Of a stretch of 42,128 bases of DNA, positions 26,001-31,906 are shown one piece after another. The position numbers and the translations under genes were made by a program. The stretch covers positions 1 to 42,128 of the forward strand of contig JAAAKB020109889.1 in the NCBI GenBank assembly GCA_010014835.2, written 5' to 3'. The notes beneath the pieces are model-generated. The model did no database searches, was not told where the DNA came from, and was given only the letters and a program-made list of their open reading frames with translations. Source of the stretch: Apostichopus leukothele (taxonomy: Eukaryota; Echinodermata; Holothuroidea; Aspidochirotida; Stichopodidae). Numbering within the stretch: position 1 is the first letter of the stretch; every line of letters begins with the position of its first letter.

Positions 26001-29000
26001 TAATGTAATGCAACTATCTACTTTAATGAACTGCAACTATCTACTTTAATGTAATGCAACTATCTACTTTAATGAACTGCAACTATCTACTTTAATGAAC
26101 TGTAACTATATACTTTAATGAACTGCAACTATATACTTTAATGTAATGCAACTATATACTTTAATGTAATGCAACTATCTACTTTAATGAACTGGAACTA
26201 TCTACTTTAATGTAATGCAACTATCTACTTTAATGTAATGCAACTATCTACTTTAATGAAATGCAACTATCTACTTTAATGTAATGCAACTATATACTTT
26301 AATGAAATGCAACTATCTACTTTAGATTTGAATACAGTACATAGTTTCAAACATTTTGGGCCTCTGGTTTATTGTCTGGTGTAAGAGAACTACAAAAGAA
26401 TAAGGCTATAAATACAGCTTTCACATCTTTCTCTGGCTTTCAGTTTTGCAATCGAAACTAAATGTTAAACATCCTTCATTTTAAGGACATCCGATAATTC
26501 TATGAGAAAAGCCTTAAAACAATACAACACAACAGTTTCGGTATCATACCGTATTCAGCATTTGGACCAATAGGCACAATGCTTGGGAGAGCTGAATTTA
26601 CGTTTCTAGACGCTAGGGGCTTTAAACCCTGGACCGTTATACCACGACCCTCTGGAATCAACAGGAGTGTAAACAGGGTAAGATGCTGGAAAGACAAGAC
26701 AAAGTCAAGAGTGGTATTCAGTCAAATTAAATCACAAAACTTCATAGAAAAATTAACAAAAGTTAAAAAAGTACTTAGTTAAACTCATTGTCTTACAATT
26801 TCTTCTGCATTGAATTGAACAATCAATAACACATCTACACAGCAAAAAAATAGTCATATTTGAAGAGTTTAAGACATTGTAATAAATGTTAGTGATATTA
26901 AAACCAATCCTAACATCAGTTGAACTAATCTGCTGTACTATTCAAACACACATCAGGTTAACTGAGGAGCAAATATATGTGTGCTTCCCTTCATTGACGT
27001 TTGTTATGCCTGTTTGAAATATAACCATCCCAAGCAACACTGATAAGCAAAGGGAGTAACTTTTCTTGTACCACACAGCAAAATGCAGTAGAATATAGAC
27101 AGATTGCTACAAAACTTTTGAAAGAAGCTCCATTTGTTTTAGTACTTTATGATTCCTAGATGTCAAAATGACTATGCAAACTGTACCTCCACAAACATAT
27201 GGAGGCATATATCACTTCAAGTCACTTCCATATAAATATGCTTCAGTAAGATATGACCCAGGACAAAGGTCACATAATTTCAAAAGTGTCTCTAAAAAGG
27301 TATGTTTGTGCTCGATGTTCATCTTTGTTTACATCAGACACCATAAACAATTTTTGCATTCAAATCTGTCAACATCCTTTCAAACAATTAATTTCATTTT
27401 TGGTTTTTCTTTTAGATGTTCATGTCCTATGGCCCTCTCCTTCAAGCTATTCATGTTTAGCACTACATTGCACCGTCTGGAATCCCTAACATTTGCATAT
27501 CATCTGCTTGACTTGTAAATATACAAAATTAAAATGATTGACTAATTTGGTTGATCCCCAAAACGTGCCTTACGCACAATTGGATGACTGGTCAGCCACA
27601 TAGTAAACAAATCAATACAGAGTCTTGAACTGTGAACCAAAAAAGAAGTGAGATATCCTGCCAGTGATTTACCTCATCTTGTGAGGCACCTTCATTATTT
27701 CCTACATCGGTCGACGGGTGAGTTCGGACAGCAAGACCTCCGACATTTGAATAATCTGTTCTAGAAGCCATTCTCTGATGGTTCCTCTCTTCTCCATGGA
27801 GAGATCTTACTTCCCCAAATGATCTGACATCTTTACTGATTGTGTCTTCTTTTTGGTTCTTTCTTCTTGGAATGTCTTTTGATTTCATACTCCTTTTCTT
27901 GAGGGTTGATAATGAGATGAGCTTTGCTCCTTTCATTTCAGCAATTTTTGTCCTAGCTAGAGCTGTCTTAAAGTCTTTGTTGTCAGATGTTAACTCAACT
28001 GAAACCTGCATGGGTAAGACCAAGTACAAGGCACAAATAATCATGCCTCAACTATTCATAAAGTAAACAATAAAGTAAACAATTAAGGAAACAAAGATAC
28101 ATTTATTGCACATATCTGATGAGTAAACATAAGAAGTAGGCATTTTAATTGGTTTTGATCATAAAATTGTTTGTGTAATTCTACAGCAATAATACTGAAG
28201 TAGCATAACCAATATAGCATAGCAGTGGTATCAAACTGCCAAAGTGTTCTTCAGTCCATTCCTCTCTCAGCAAACAAGAGACAACTTTATGAGTATACAT
28301 TTTACCACATCATTGCCAATTGGATGTTATTGAGCATATCTGGCAGTATACGTGGGATCAATTAGGAGCAATAGAGGTAAGTTGAACCACTGCAATGCAG
28401 TAAATGCCATTCTATGTGAGTGAAATGTTGCAATCTTTGGTTGCTAAACATTGAATAAGACCATGATTCAGGAAACTGGAAGCATCAATAGTTCAGCAAT
28501 TGATCATGAACATCAATGTGTTAGTTATATTCAGTTTGGATTTAATACAGGATAAATAACAGCACCGATAGCAAGATCAGACGACATCTTTGTTACCTGT
28601 ATTTTGCCCAGTTGTGACGACTTATCATCAGGGCTAGTAGAAGAAATCTCTGTTGCTAAGGACGAGGATGAGGTGAAGCTTTCCTGGTGATCCTTCCTCT
28701 TGACAGGGAGATCCGTGACAACAGACAGATTTGGTGATTGGAGGATATTCTTTAGAGGGATGCTGGCAGCAGCTGTCAATGATGGCTATAGAATAAATGT
28801 ATATAACATAAGTATGATTGCAATGAAATTAAAAGGTGGAATGTGAAAGGGTAGAAAGAATACTTTAGTGAATAGTTAGTTACTTGATCAAATTCTAGAC
28901 CTCCCTTACCAGTGTAATTGCTATATTGTGTAAGGAAGAAATTATCTCACTGTCAAGTTAAGTACATTTGCATGTGAAAAATGAATAATGTTGTCTTTTT

Positions 29001-30056
29001 AATAAGAAACGACAAATTCACACACCTGTACCTACGAGTATAATGCTATAATGTATTTTATCCATGCCGATAAAGTTGTCAAGCATCCTCAGCCCATCTC
29101 TGTGTGAATAGCAATTTCAAATGATCGATGTTTCAATGGTATGTAGATTTCTTTACAATTCACTGACATGATGACCCAAAGAAAGAAGGCAATGGGACTT
29201 CACATAACTGCTACTTCGTCGAATCCATCTTCCTTATGTAGTATAACATTTAAATGGTGTACATAACCATTCTCACATTCAACAGGTTTAATGTCATTAG
29301 AATAATGGTTCTAGAAAAACTAGACAAACGTCTTAAACACAATGAAGTTAAGTTTACTTTGTCATCACAGCTCCTCAAATAAGACTTAACTAGATCATAA
29401 ATAAAGCCATTTAGTATCCTCCTTTCAGTAACTGAGTCTACCTGTAAAGTAATATCAGGAGAAATAAGGCAAATCTGATTTTGAACACATACCGTCTTCT
29501 GACCGGCAAGTTTGTGGTATATTCGTAAAACAAGTAGTCTTGTCAACCAGTGGTCAATTGTTGAGCCATCAAACTGGATTGGAAAAATGGAACGATGACC
29601 AAACTGAATTTCGGATGTTCCTGTAAAAGAAAATCAAAATATAAGAAGATGTTACCTTCTGTGTCTCTTGAGATCAAGCATGATCTAGACATACATTGAC
29701 ATAGCAAACATGTCTGCTGCATTCCATTAGATTGAATTATTTACTGATTTCACGAAGAAGGGTGTCTGGGATGTTGTGACTAAATAATCGATGTTTATTA
29801 CTACATCACAAGTAAAACTAATGTTTCCAATTTCTCTTTCTCACAAATTCTTTTGGGATATGACATTGGAGATACATACGATAGAGAGTATTGGAGTACA
29901 ACAGAGTCTTTACAAACACAGCGGTTTCTAGACCTACCTTTGTTCTCTGTAACCTTCTTTGACACCACCCTCATTACTTCTGTGGCCATGTTATTAAAAT
30001 ACTCTGAATCTTCTACGGTTGCAGTGATCGGAAATTGGTATTCAACAAAGTAAGTG
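997..30056 (-). CDS. C2CD3: C2CD3, C2 domain-containing centriolar protein (30 exons, 5' part missing)
   Basis: Thirty exons join with consistent phases into 1721 residues ending at a TGA at 997-999. I recognised the family from diagnostic stretches that match vertebrate C2CD3 in order: [77 protein letters not shown] and [10 protein letters not shown]. The known role of the family is at the distal end of the centriole, where it promotes centriole elongation and distal appendage assembly and is needed for cilium formation. Successive C2-type modules occupy about residues 1-170, 257-440, 487-645, 646-870, 916-1087 and 1140-1270. A coiled, basic linker (1284-1390) and a long acidic tail (1390-1721) follow. 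Human C2CD3 is 2353 residues, so roughly the first 570-600 residues are not present. No frameshift or in-frame stop was found in any exon. Confidence 0.95.
3241..3390. repeat. 45 bp tandem repeat, about 3 copies
   Basis: Units with CATACATTATGGTGACATCA start 45 bp apart (3292 and 3337), flanked by diverged copies. It lies in the last C2CD3 intron. Open frames in it come from the repeat. Confidence 0.88.
3527..3768 (-). CDS. C2CD3: C2CD3 exon 29 (low-complexity linker)
   Basis: [20 protein letters not shown], a Ser/Thr-rich stretch, then [15 protein letters not shown] and SLSHLKENL, comparable with human HVQNIRRFHESLHLQ and SILTSLRKNL. Acceptor CTTTTAG, donor GTTAGT, phase 2. The first ATG is an internal Met, not a start. 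The next intron (2072-3526) is AT-rich with the 45 bp repeat at 3241-3390. Confidence 0.88.
4029..4097 (-). CDS. C2CD3: C2CD3 exon 28
   Basis: [20 protein letters not shown] then NQG; human VAVSPLESLIHFKEERQ. It closes the sixth C2 module and starts the linker. Acceptor CAACAG. The GGGGTGAGT context allows small donor shifts; the one used here keeps phase 0. Confidence 0.87.
4768..4938 (-). CDS. C2CD3: C2CD3 exon 27
   Basis: [20 protein letters not shown] then [20 protein letters not shown] and [17 protein letters not shown]; human [29 protein letters not shown] and GWYNITDFSGECQGQIK. Acceptor TTGACAG, donor GTGTGA, phase 0. The next intron (4098-4767) is unremarkable. Confidence 0.96.
5487..6002. 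repeat. 38 bp minisatellite, about 13 copies
   Basis: The unit is AGGGATACACTACCAGGACG followed by ATTGTAGCAGACAGTGTG, with several shortened copies. It lies in the intron between C2CD3 exons 26 and 27. Confidence 0.95.
6812..6962 (-). CDS. C2CD3: C2CD3 exon 26
   Basis: [20 protein letters not shown] then [20 protein letters not shown]; human ESSPVYTQVVENTDSPIWN and LLLDPQQ. Middle strands of the sixth C2 module. Acceptor CCTTCAG, donor GTAATT, phase 0. The 1.87 kb intron after it holds the 38 bp array and otherwise AT-rich unique sequence. Confidence 0.94.
7318..7435. repeat. Tandem duplication of the exon 25 end and donor
   Basis: CTTACCTATGAGGACTGG near 7319 and CTTACCTCTGAGGACTGG near 7378 start two diverged copies of about 59 bp that share CTCTTTCTAT and the following A-rich part. 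In transcript orientation each copy has an intact GTAAGTAAA donor. Confidence 0.85.
7382..7578 (-). CDS. C2CD3: C2CD3 exon 25 (acidic linker, start of sixth C2 module)
   Basis: An acidic linker ([33 protein letters not shown]) leads into [19 protein letters not shown], matching human TFAVSILVERAMHLSLKGS. Acceptor TTGTTAG, donor GTAAGT, phase 2. About 55-60 bases of the exon end and donor are repeated just downstream (7318-7375). Confidence 0.92.
7750..7935. repeat. Possible SINE-like dispersed repeat with TGTA microsatellite
   Basis: A (TGTA)n-like stretch (7757-7788) runs into a GC-richer patch with GATCCTCCTGCAAGCAGGAA (a small hairpin CCTGC/GCAGG) and CCTCATTGGCTTATGAAAGC. Its composition stands out from the intron around it. 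The class is a guess. Confidence 0.35.
8419..8515 (-). CDS. C2CD3: C2CD3 exon 24
   Basis: [20 protein letters not shown] then [12 protein letters not shown]; human [25 protein letters not shown]. Ends the fifth C2 module. Acceptor TTCATAG, donor GTAAAG, phase 0. The intron after it (7579-8418) carries the GC-richer dispersed repeat at about 7750-7935. Confidence 0.93.
9591..9758 (-). CDS. C2CD3: C2CD3 exon 23
   Basis: [20 protein letters not shown] then [19 protein letters not shown]; human YFREEKLEIQVWRAYGNDS and QTDSWIGSAYVDLARLGER. Acceptor CTATTCAG. The donor AG|GTTCGA is poor by consensus but is the only site giving the right phase (2) and the conserved SGLFPL join. The next intron (8516-9590) has no feature I can name. 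Confidence 0.92.
9980..10800. repeat. About 57 bp minisatellite, around 14 copies
   Basis: GTTACACAGAAACTAGGCTA recurs every 53-65 bp, with CATCAAGCAAGAAT before it and TAGTTTCTGAATAACAG after it. More decayed copies extend to about 10960. It lies in the intron between C2CD3 exons 22 and 23. Confidence 0.95.
11121..11318. repeat. 30 bp AT-rich tandem repeat, about 7 copies
   Basis: The unit is ATATAGAAATACATACAAAG then TACAAACAAT, exactly 30 bp apart at 11121, 11151, 11181 and 11211. Being a multiple of three, it gives open frames on the minus strand that are not genes. Confidence 0.93.
11818..11929 (-). CDS. C2CD3: C2CD3 exon 22
   Basis: [20 protein letters not shown] then [15 protein letters not shown]; human [26 protein letters not shown]. 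Acceptor TTAATCAG, donor GTGAGC, phase 2. The 2.06 kb intron that follows is mostly the 30 bp and about 57 bp arrays. Confidence 0.9.
12553..12564. repeat. G12 homopolymer
   Basis: Twelve G on the plus strand (C12 in the transcript), about 50 bases after the exon 21 donor. Confidence 0.9.
12616..12753 (-). CDS. C2CD3: C2CD3 exon 21
   Basis: [20 protein letters not shown] then [14 protein letters not shown]; human PATVTISTPRLWLP and KNTYCYLRYKLYDH. Opens the fifth C2 module. Acceptor TTTTCTAG, donor GTAAGT, phase 1. A C12 run (transcript strand) lies about 50 bases downstream. Confidence 0.94.
13358..13385. repeat. G-rich tract
   Basis: Runs of 7, 11 and 4 G separated by single bases or short spacers. 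In the transcript it is a C-rich tract starting about 35 bases after the exon 20 donor. Confidence 0.9.
13420..13659 (-). CDS. C2CD3: C2CD3 exon 20
   Basis: [14 protein letters not shown], then [20 protein letters not shown] and [13 protein letters not shown]; human ITGWYPIILPEDGG, GGLELSISFTHRGDRERVL and EAAEHLGWSFEN. Ends the fourth C2 module. Acceptor TTTTCAG, donor GTTGGT (weak). A C-run on the transcript strand begins about 35 bases after the donor. Confidence 0.95.
14198..14368. repeat. 47 bp tandem repeat, 3-4 copies
   Basis: Units contain TATGTACAACACTGGAACCG and TGCGTAACATATATTTAATC. The last two are 47 bp apart and an earlier, shorter copy lacks the second part. Confidence 0.9.
15023..15148 (-). 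CDS. C2CD3: C2CD3 exon 19
   Basis: [20 protein letters not shown] then [18 protein letters not shown]; human YLLGVVKVPTKELLIKRSG. Acceptor AATCCAG, donor GTAAGA, phase 1. The 1.36 kb intron after it contains the 47 bp repeat at 14198-14368 and a short GC-rich patch at 14370-14440. Confidence 0.94.
15565..15815. repeat. 37 bp tandem array that copies the exon 18 splice donor
   Basis: Seven units of 37 bp. In transcript orientation each unit reads CATTCTCTTGAAG, then GTACCG or GTTACC, then TAATGTTTAC. The unit at 15801 spans the real exon end. The other six lie in the intron and repeat the exon end plus donor with one or two changes. Confidence 0.93.
15801..15999 (-). CDS. C2CD3: C2CD3 exon 18
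   Basis: [20 protein letters not shown], then [19 protein letters not shown]; human CSFCPEFSHHVEFTCNLV and LAELLEFAEVIFAVYHE. Acceptor TTCCACAG, donor GTACTG (phase 1). The last 15 exon bases and the donor form the first unit of a tandem array that runs on into the intron. If the donor is skipped, the frame stops 11 codons later. Confidence 0.95.
17120..17224 (-). CDS. C2CD3: C2CD3 exon 17
   Basis: [20 protein letters not shown] then [15 protein letters not shown]; human [33 protein letters not shown]. Acceptor TTCACAG, donor GTAATA, phase 0. The 1.1 kb intron that follows (16000-17119) is AT-rich unique sequence with no further exon seen. Confidence 0.96.
17768..17908 (-). CDS. C2CD3: C2CD3 exon 16
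   Basis: [17 protein letters not shown], a linker, then [14 protein letters not shown]; human SSGLLDVGLRYRRS and VSISVQIIRACGLQ. The last stretch is the first strand of the fourth C2 module. Acceptor ATTTCAG, donor GTACTT, phase 0. The next intron (17225-17767) is unremarkable. Confidence 0.95.
18313..18426 (-). CDS. C2CD3: C2CD3 exon 15
   Basis: [20 protein letters not shown] then [18 protein letters not shown]; human LPLSRICAMVTMQHRED and IQTFNLPL. Ends the third C2 module. Acceptor TTCTAG, donor GTGAGA, phase 0. The 404 bp intron after it has nothing notable. Confidence 0.96.
18602..18785. repeat. Diverged repeat pair, copy 1
   Basis: CACTGTAAGCATTTCAACAT ... CAACATGCTCAGGTTAAATGC resembles 19418-19590 base for base over roughly 170-180 bp with many changes and small gaps. 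It is an old duplication or two copies of one dispersed element. Confidence 0.65.
19098..19192 (-). CDS. C2CD3: C2CD3 exon 14
   Basis: [20 protein letters not shown] then RDQVIAK; human [24 protein letters not shown]. Acceptor TTCACAG, donor GTAAGA, phase 0. The next intron (18427-19097) includes one copy of the diverged repeat pair near 18602-18785. Confidence 0.96.
19418..19590. repeat. Diverged repeat pair, copy 2
   Basis: CACTGTAAGCATTTCGACAT ... CAACATGCTAAAGTTTAAATGC is the partner of 18602-18785, in the same orientation, in the neighbouring intron. Confidence 0.65.
19589..19745. repeat. 77 bp tandem duplication
   Basis: AGGTCAGTTAAATACCCTAT begins at 19591 and 19668. The two copies are almost identical through TATGTGAACTATTTTA, so the duplication is recent. 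Confidence 0.93.
19913..20041 (-). CDS. C2CD3: C2CD3 exon 13
   Basis: [20 protein letters not shown] then [14 protein letters not shown]; human LKPFRTTATLCVPDPIFN and AEVPVQRLLL. Acceptor TTTTCAG, donor GTGAGT, phase 1. Confidence 0.96.
20375..20965. repeat. Dispersed repeat made of degenerate units
   Basis: The phrases CCTCAAATGACCC, TTCCTGAA or TTCCTGCA, and CATTTCAAAGATAATGCAAT recur near 20400-20520, 20650-20700, 20810-20850 and 20880-20950, in the same orientation. It fills much of the intron between C2CD3 exons 12 and 13. Confidence 0.6.
20694..20772. repeat. 27 bp tandem repeat, about 3 copies, inside the dispersed repeat
   Basis: AGGTTTACTGGACCCACGTCC is repeated three times with one base change, and a fourth partial copy follows. 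Confidence 0.95.
21094..21231 (-). CDS. C2CD3: C2CD3 exon 12
   Basis: [20 protein letters not shown] then [20 protein letters not shown]; human [15 protein letters not shown]. Start of the third C2 module. Acceptor CATGCAG, donor GTAAGT, phase 1. The intron after it (20042-21093) is mostly dispersed repeat. Confidence 0.96.
21500..21655. repeat. About 77 bp imperfect tandem duplication
   Basis: ATGACGTATGGAGGTAAATG ... ATTTCAGTTTTGT is followed by ATGATGTATAGAAGTAAAGT ... ATTTCAGTTTTGT. The two copies share the AACAATAATAAG core. Confidence 0.8.
21741..21805 (-). CDS. C2CD3: C2CD3 exon 11 (linker)
   Basis: [20 protein letters not shown] is a charged linker with no obvious human counterpart. 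It is accepted because its borders (TTACTACAG, GTATGA) and phases (2 in, 1 out) fit both neighbours exactly. Confidence 0.82.
22401..22412. repeat. G12 homopolymer
   Basis: Twelve G on the plus strand followed by TGGG, in the intron between C2CD3 exons 10 and 11. Confidence 0.9.
22601..22680 (-). CDS. C2CD3: C2CD3 exon 10
   Basis: [20 protein letters not shown] then PVQYFE; human IMALQRLKNEEG. Acceptor CTACACAG, donor GTAAGC, phase 2. Start of a linker between C2 modules. The following intron (21806-22600) contains a run of 12 G at 22401-22412 and otherwise nothing. Confidence 0.93.
22745..23123. repeat. 135 bp tandem repeat, 2.8 copies
   Basis: AGGATTAAAGTCAATGTTCT starts at 22745, 22880 and 23016. 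The copies differ by only a few bases. It lies between C2CD3 exons 9 and 10 and does not include a splice site. Confidence 0.95.
23457..23561 (-). CDS. C2CD3: C2CD3 exon 9
   Basis: [20 protein letters not shown] then [14 protein letters not shown]; human [20 protein letters not shown] and LRVFLAMGSSNQ. Acceptor GTTTAG, donor GTAACA, phase 0. It ends the second C2 module. Confidence 0.95.
24106..24192 (-). CDS. C2CD3: C2CD3 exon 8
   Basis: [20 protein letters not shown] then IANAILKSQ; human [20 protein letters not shown]. Acceptor TTTACAG, donor GTACTT, 29 codons, phase 0. The next intron (23562-24105) is unremarkable. Confidence 0.96.
24745..24846 (-). CDS. C2CD3: C2CD3 exon 7
   Basis: [20 protein letters not shown] then [14 protein letters not shown], matching human [20 protein letters not shown] and IETWNKVRSPGQD. 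Acceptor TTTTCAAG, donor GTAATT, phase 0. The 552 bp intron that follows (24193-24744) has only a C-rich patch near 24440-24465. Confidence 0.95.
25608..25723 (-). CDS. C2CD3: C2CD3 exon 6
   Basis: [19 protein letters not shown] then [13 protein letters not shown], matching human CNVYLNCKLFSTEE ... AWGTTQPVFNFSQ. Acceptor CTTCCAG, donor GTAACA, phase 0. One of the strongest family matches. The following intron (24847-25607) shows nothing. Confidence 0.96.
25816..26325. repeat. 23 bp minisatellite, about 22 copies
   Basis: The unit is GCAACTATCTACTTTAATGA plus ACT or TAAT variants, 23 bp long and very even. Two main unit types (GAACT and GTAAT) alternate irregularly. It lies in the intron between C2CD3 exons 5 and 6, starting about 90 bases upstream of exon 6 in transcript terms. 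Confidence 0.96.
26550..26685 (-). CDS. C2CD3: C2CD3 exon 5
   Basis: [20 protein letters not shown] opens the second C2 module of the window (human LLLHVLLMVPDGKDF). Acceptor TTTCCAG, donor GTATGA, phase 1. The next intron contains the 23 bp array. Confidence 0.9.
27673..28005 (-). CDS. C2CD3: C2CD3 exon 4 (end of C2 domain and disordered linker)
   Basis: Opens [15 protein letters not shown] (human VTMELITDNKDFTG), the last strand of the C2 domain, then a basic, low-complexity linker ([16 protein letters not shown]) of about 95 residues. Acceptor CATGCAG, donor GTAAAT, phase 0. The following 987 bp intron has no feature I can support. Confidence 0.92.
28597..28785 (-). CDS. C2CD3: C2CD3 exon 3
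   Basis: [20 protein letters not shown] then VVTDLPVKR, a serine-rich insert and LGKIQ. It matches human [23 protein letters not shown]. Acceptor CTATAG, donor GTAACA, 63 codons, phase 0 both ends. The next intron (28006-28596) shows no feature. Confidence 0.92.
29493..29620 (-). CDS. C2CD3: C2CD3 exon 2
   Basis: [20 protein letters not shown] then [15 protein letters not shown], matching human [20 protein letters not shown]. Acceptor TTTTACAG, donor GTATGT, phase 0. Central strands of the same C2 domain. The intron after it (28786-29492) holds nothing recognised. Confidence 0.93.
29938..30056 (-). CDS. C2CD3: C2CD3 exon 1 in window (inner C2 domain)
   Basis: [17 protein letters not shown] ... 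[18 protein letters not shown] aligns with human TFFVEYHFPVGFSESGLG ... ITEVVRLASSKITDG, near human residue 580. It begins with one base after a TTTGCAG acceptor and ends phase 1 at GTAGGT. The family has several more exons before this one; none is in the window. Confidence 0.93.
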
Positions 30057-30283
30057 CTGCAAACATCAAAGATAAGAACATAGATTGTCATTACAAGATT
30101 TCATTCAACTGTCAGAAAGTGCACCAAAATTGCAATAAGAAATTGTCACTGCTAGAAATGAGTTTTATGCAGTCAATTAAACACCAACCATGTACTTGAA
30201 AATCTGAAGATATGAACCTGACAATAATATGAAACAATGCAAACCTGTGCACAAATATTACACATAAGAAAGAAAGTAATAAA

Positions 30284-30425
30284 CCAATAGTGTAACTAGG
30301 CTTTCATCTCTTCTTCGTGTACATACCAATAGTGTAACTAGGCTTTCATCTCTTCTTCGTGTACATAACCAATAGTGTAACTACTGTAGGCTTTCATCTC
30401 TTCTTCGTGTACATAACCAATTACA
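30284..30425. repeat. 43 bp tandem repeat, 3 copies
   Basis: Three near-identical copies of a unit beginning CCAATAGTGTAACTAGGC and continuing through CTTCGTGTACAT; the third has a few extra bases. It lies in the ZZEF1/C2CD3 gap. Confidence 0.9.
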
Positions 30426-30584
30426 ACAGCAGCTCATTATTGGGATAAACATTAATTTCATTGACTTTGCTGTTCTCATGCAAATCTCTTTTGTTGACTC
30501 ATTTGACATTTATACAAATAGACATGATAATTTTGTGAGTTCTTTAATATTACAATACAACTCAATCATTGCCTAACAATTTAA

Positions 30585-31276
30585 TATTTTCTTATCTTTA
30601 GTTTCAATAGTACATAACAATATCAATACATACAGTGCAGACGCAGAGACAAAACGTACAATAATACTATTCAACTATAATGATCGCGACTTGCACAACA
30701 ATGAGAAGCAAAACATTACGAGGAAGAAATACTAAACAGGAAACCAAACAAGCAATGAGACCCTATAAAAAGAGCACTAACTGCAAATGAAATCCTTCTT
30801 ACTAAATGCAGTTTTAAATTCTTGAAGGGAGATCGGAGGATTAGCCTTATTCTTACATAGATGATATTCAATTTGTAAGTTAAACTTAAATTTAGAGAGG
30901 AAATCTACATCCTTGGGAATACTTCCCAGAGTTTTCTGTTGAAATATGAAATATTTCGCATGGAAAATGAGAAAGTTGTAGGGATGTTTGAGAGTAAGTT
31001 TATAAACAAACAAAAAGTCTTGTTTTGAAAAACAAAACTGTCTACCAAGTAGTGCCTGCTCAACATCAAGAATGAAATTAGAGGTAACTTTACATTCCCA
31101 GAAAATATGTTCTAGTCTTTCATCTTTTTCTCCACAAAAAGTACACCTAGGATTTTCCTCCTTCCCCATGCGATATAAAAGATAATTAGTGCCAAGGATT
31201 CTATGAATGAAACGAAACTGGAAGTATTGAAGCTTACTCTCTCTAAGAGATTTAAATGGAATAAGAAAGATATTTC
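30585..31276 (-). mobile_element. 5'-truncated LINE fragment (L1/Tx1-like), C-terminal end and 3' tail
   Basis: The minus strand reads FKSLRESKLQYFQFRFIHR and ILGTNYLLYRMGKEENP, then a Cys-His cluster CTFCGEKDERLEHIFWEC, and stops at TAG (30777-30779). This is the zinc-binding C-terminal region found after reverse transcriptase in L1/Tx1-type LINEs. The frame is open back to about 31275, where LINE similarity stops, as expected of 5' truncation on insertion. About 190 bp of 3' UTR and an A-rich tail (AAACTAAAGATAAGAAAA) follow. It lies in the same orientation as the genes. The clade is inferred from motif style. Confidence 0.8.
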
Positions 31277-31344
31277 TTTATATATTTATTTTGTAAACCT
31301 ATTTTGATACAGACAGGCATCTGCAACTGCTGTCTATGGAATAT

Positions 31345-31760
31345 TTAATACTAAACCTAGTTACCTGCCACGACATACAAACATGGAATCTGCTTAACCT
31401 AGTAATAGACCTGATGTACAACATTGCAGTTTATAGGAAGATATAATGAAAAATTGTTACATACATTGAGGCATGAGGCATAGTTATATAGGGAATTTGT
31501 ACCAAACCTAGTTACCTACCTGACAAGCAGGAAATTGCACTCAAACTATATTAGGACCAAAAATCTGACATATCACTTTTAATGGGATCTATTCTTAAAC
31601 CTAGCTACAGACTTTGGCATCTGGCACAGGTGTTTATGGAATGTATACTTAGCCTAGTTTACCTGCCTACCATGCAAGAAATCTGCAGAAAACCTAGTTC
31701 ATAAGGTACTGACATTCATTTTTTTTTAATAAGTGATCTATATGAAACCTAGGTACACAA
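31345..31760. repeat. Degenerate repeat block with AACCTAGTTACCTGCC-like blocks
   Basis: Variants of ACCTAGTTACCTGCC recur near 31360, 31505, 31590, 31655, 31700 and 31745, separated by unequal diverged sequence. It looks like an old, decayed satellite or a repeated dispersed element. Confidence 0.55.
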
Positions 31761-31906
31761 ATCTTACATCGGACATAATCTTGTCGTGAATCTACATTAA
31801 ACAATTACAGAAACGATGAATCCTAAACTTCAAAGAAGCTGAGCAAGTTTCTTATTCCATGCTCATCAAACACTTATTTTGTGTCTTCATTTTAAAGTTG
31901 ACGTAC

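Larger units (their letters stand above)
30057..31906 (-). other. Junction gap between ZZEF1 and C2CD3 exons
   Basis: No host exon is visible. From right to left it contains a degenerate repeat with recurring AACCTAGTTACCTGCC-like blocks (31345-31760), a LINE 3' fragment (about 30585-31276), a three-copy 43 bp repeat (30284-30425) and about 220 bp of unique sequence next to the C2CD3 acceptor. No terminal ZZEF1 exon with a stop, and no C2CD3 promoter or start exon, can be seen. Confidence 0.8.

Noticed and set aside
25816-26325. CRISPR-like array of 23 bp units
   Set aside because: Units abut directly with no spacers; it is a simple minisatellite.
30777-31169. 130-codon minus-strand frame as a host exon of ZZEF1 or C2CD3
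   Set aside because: The Cys-His cluster and flanking phrase are those of a LINE C-terminus; it has no splice sites in phase with either gene.
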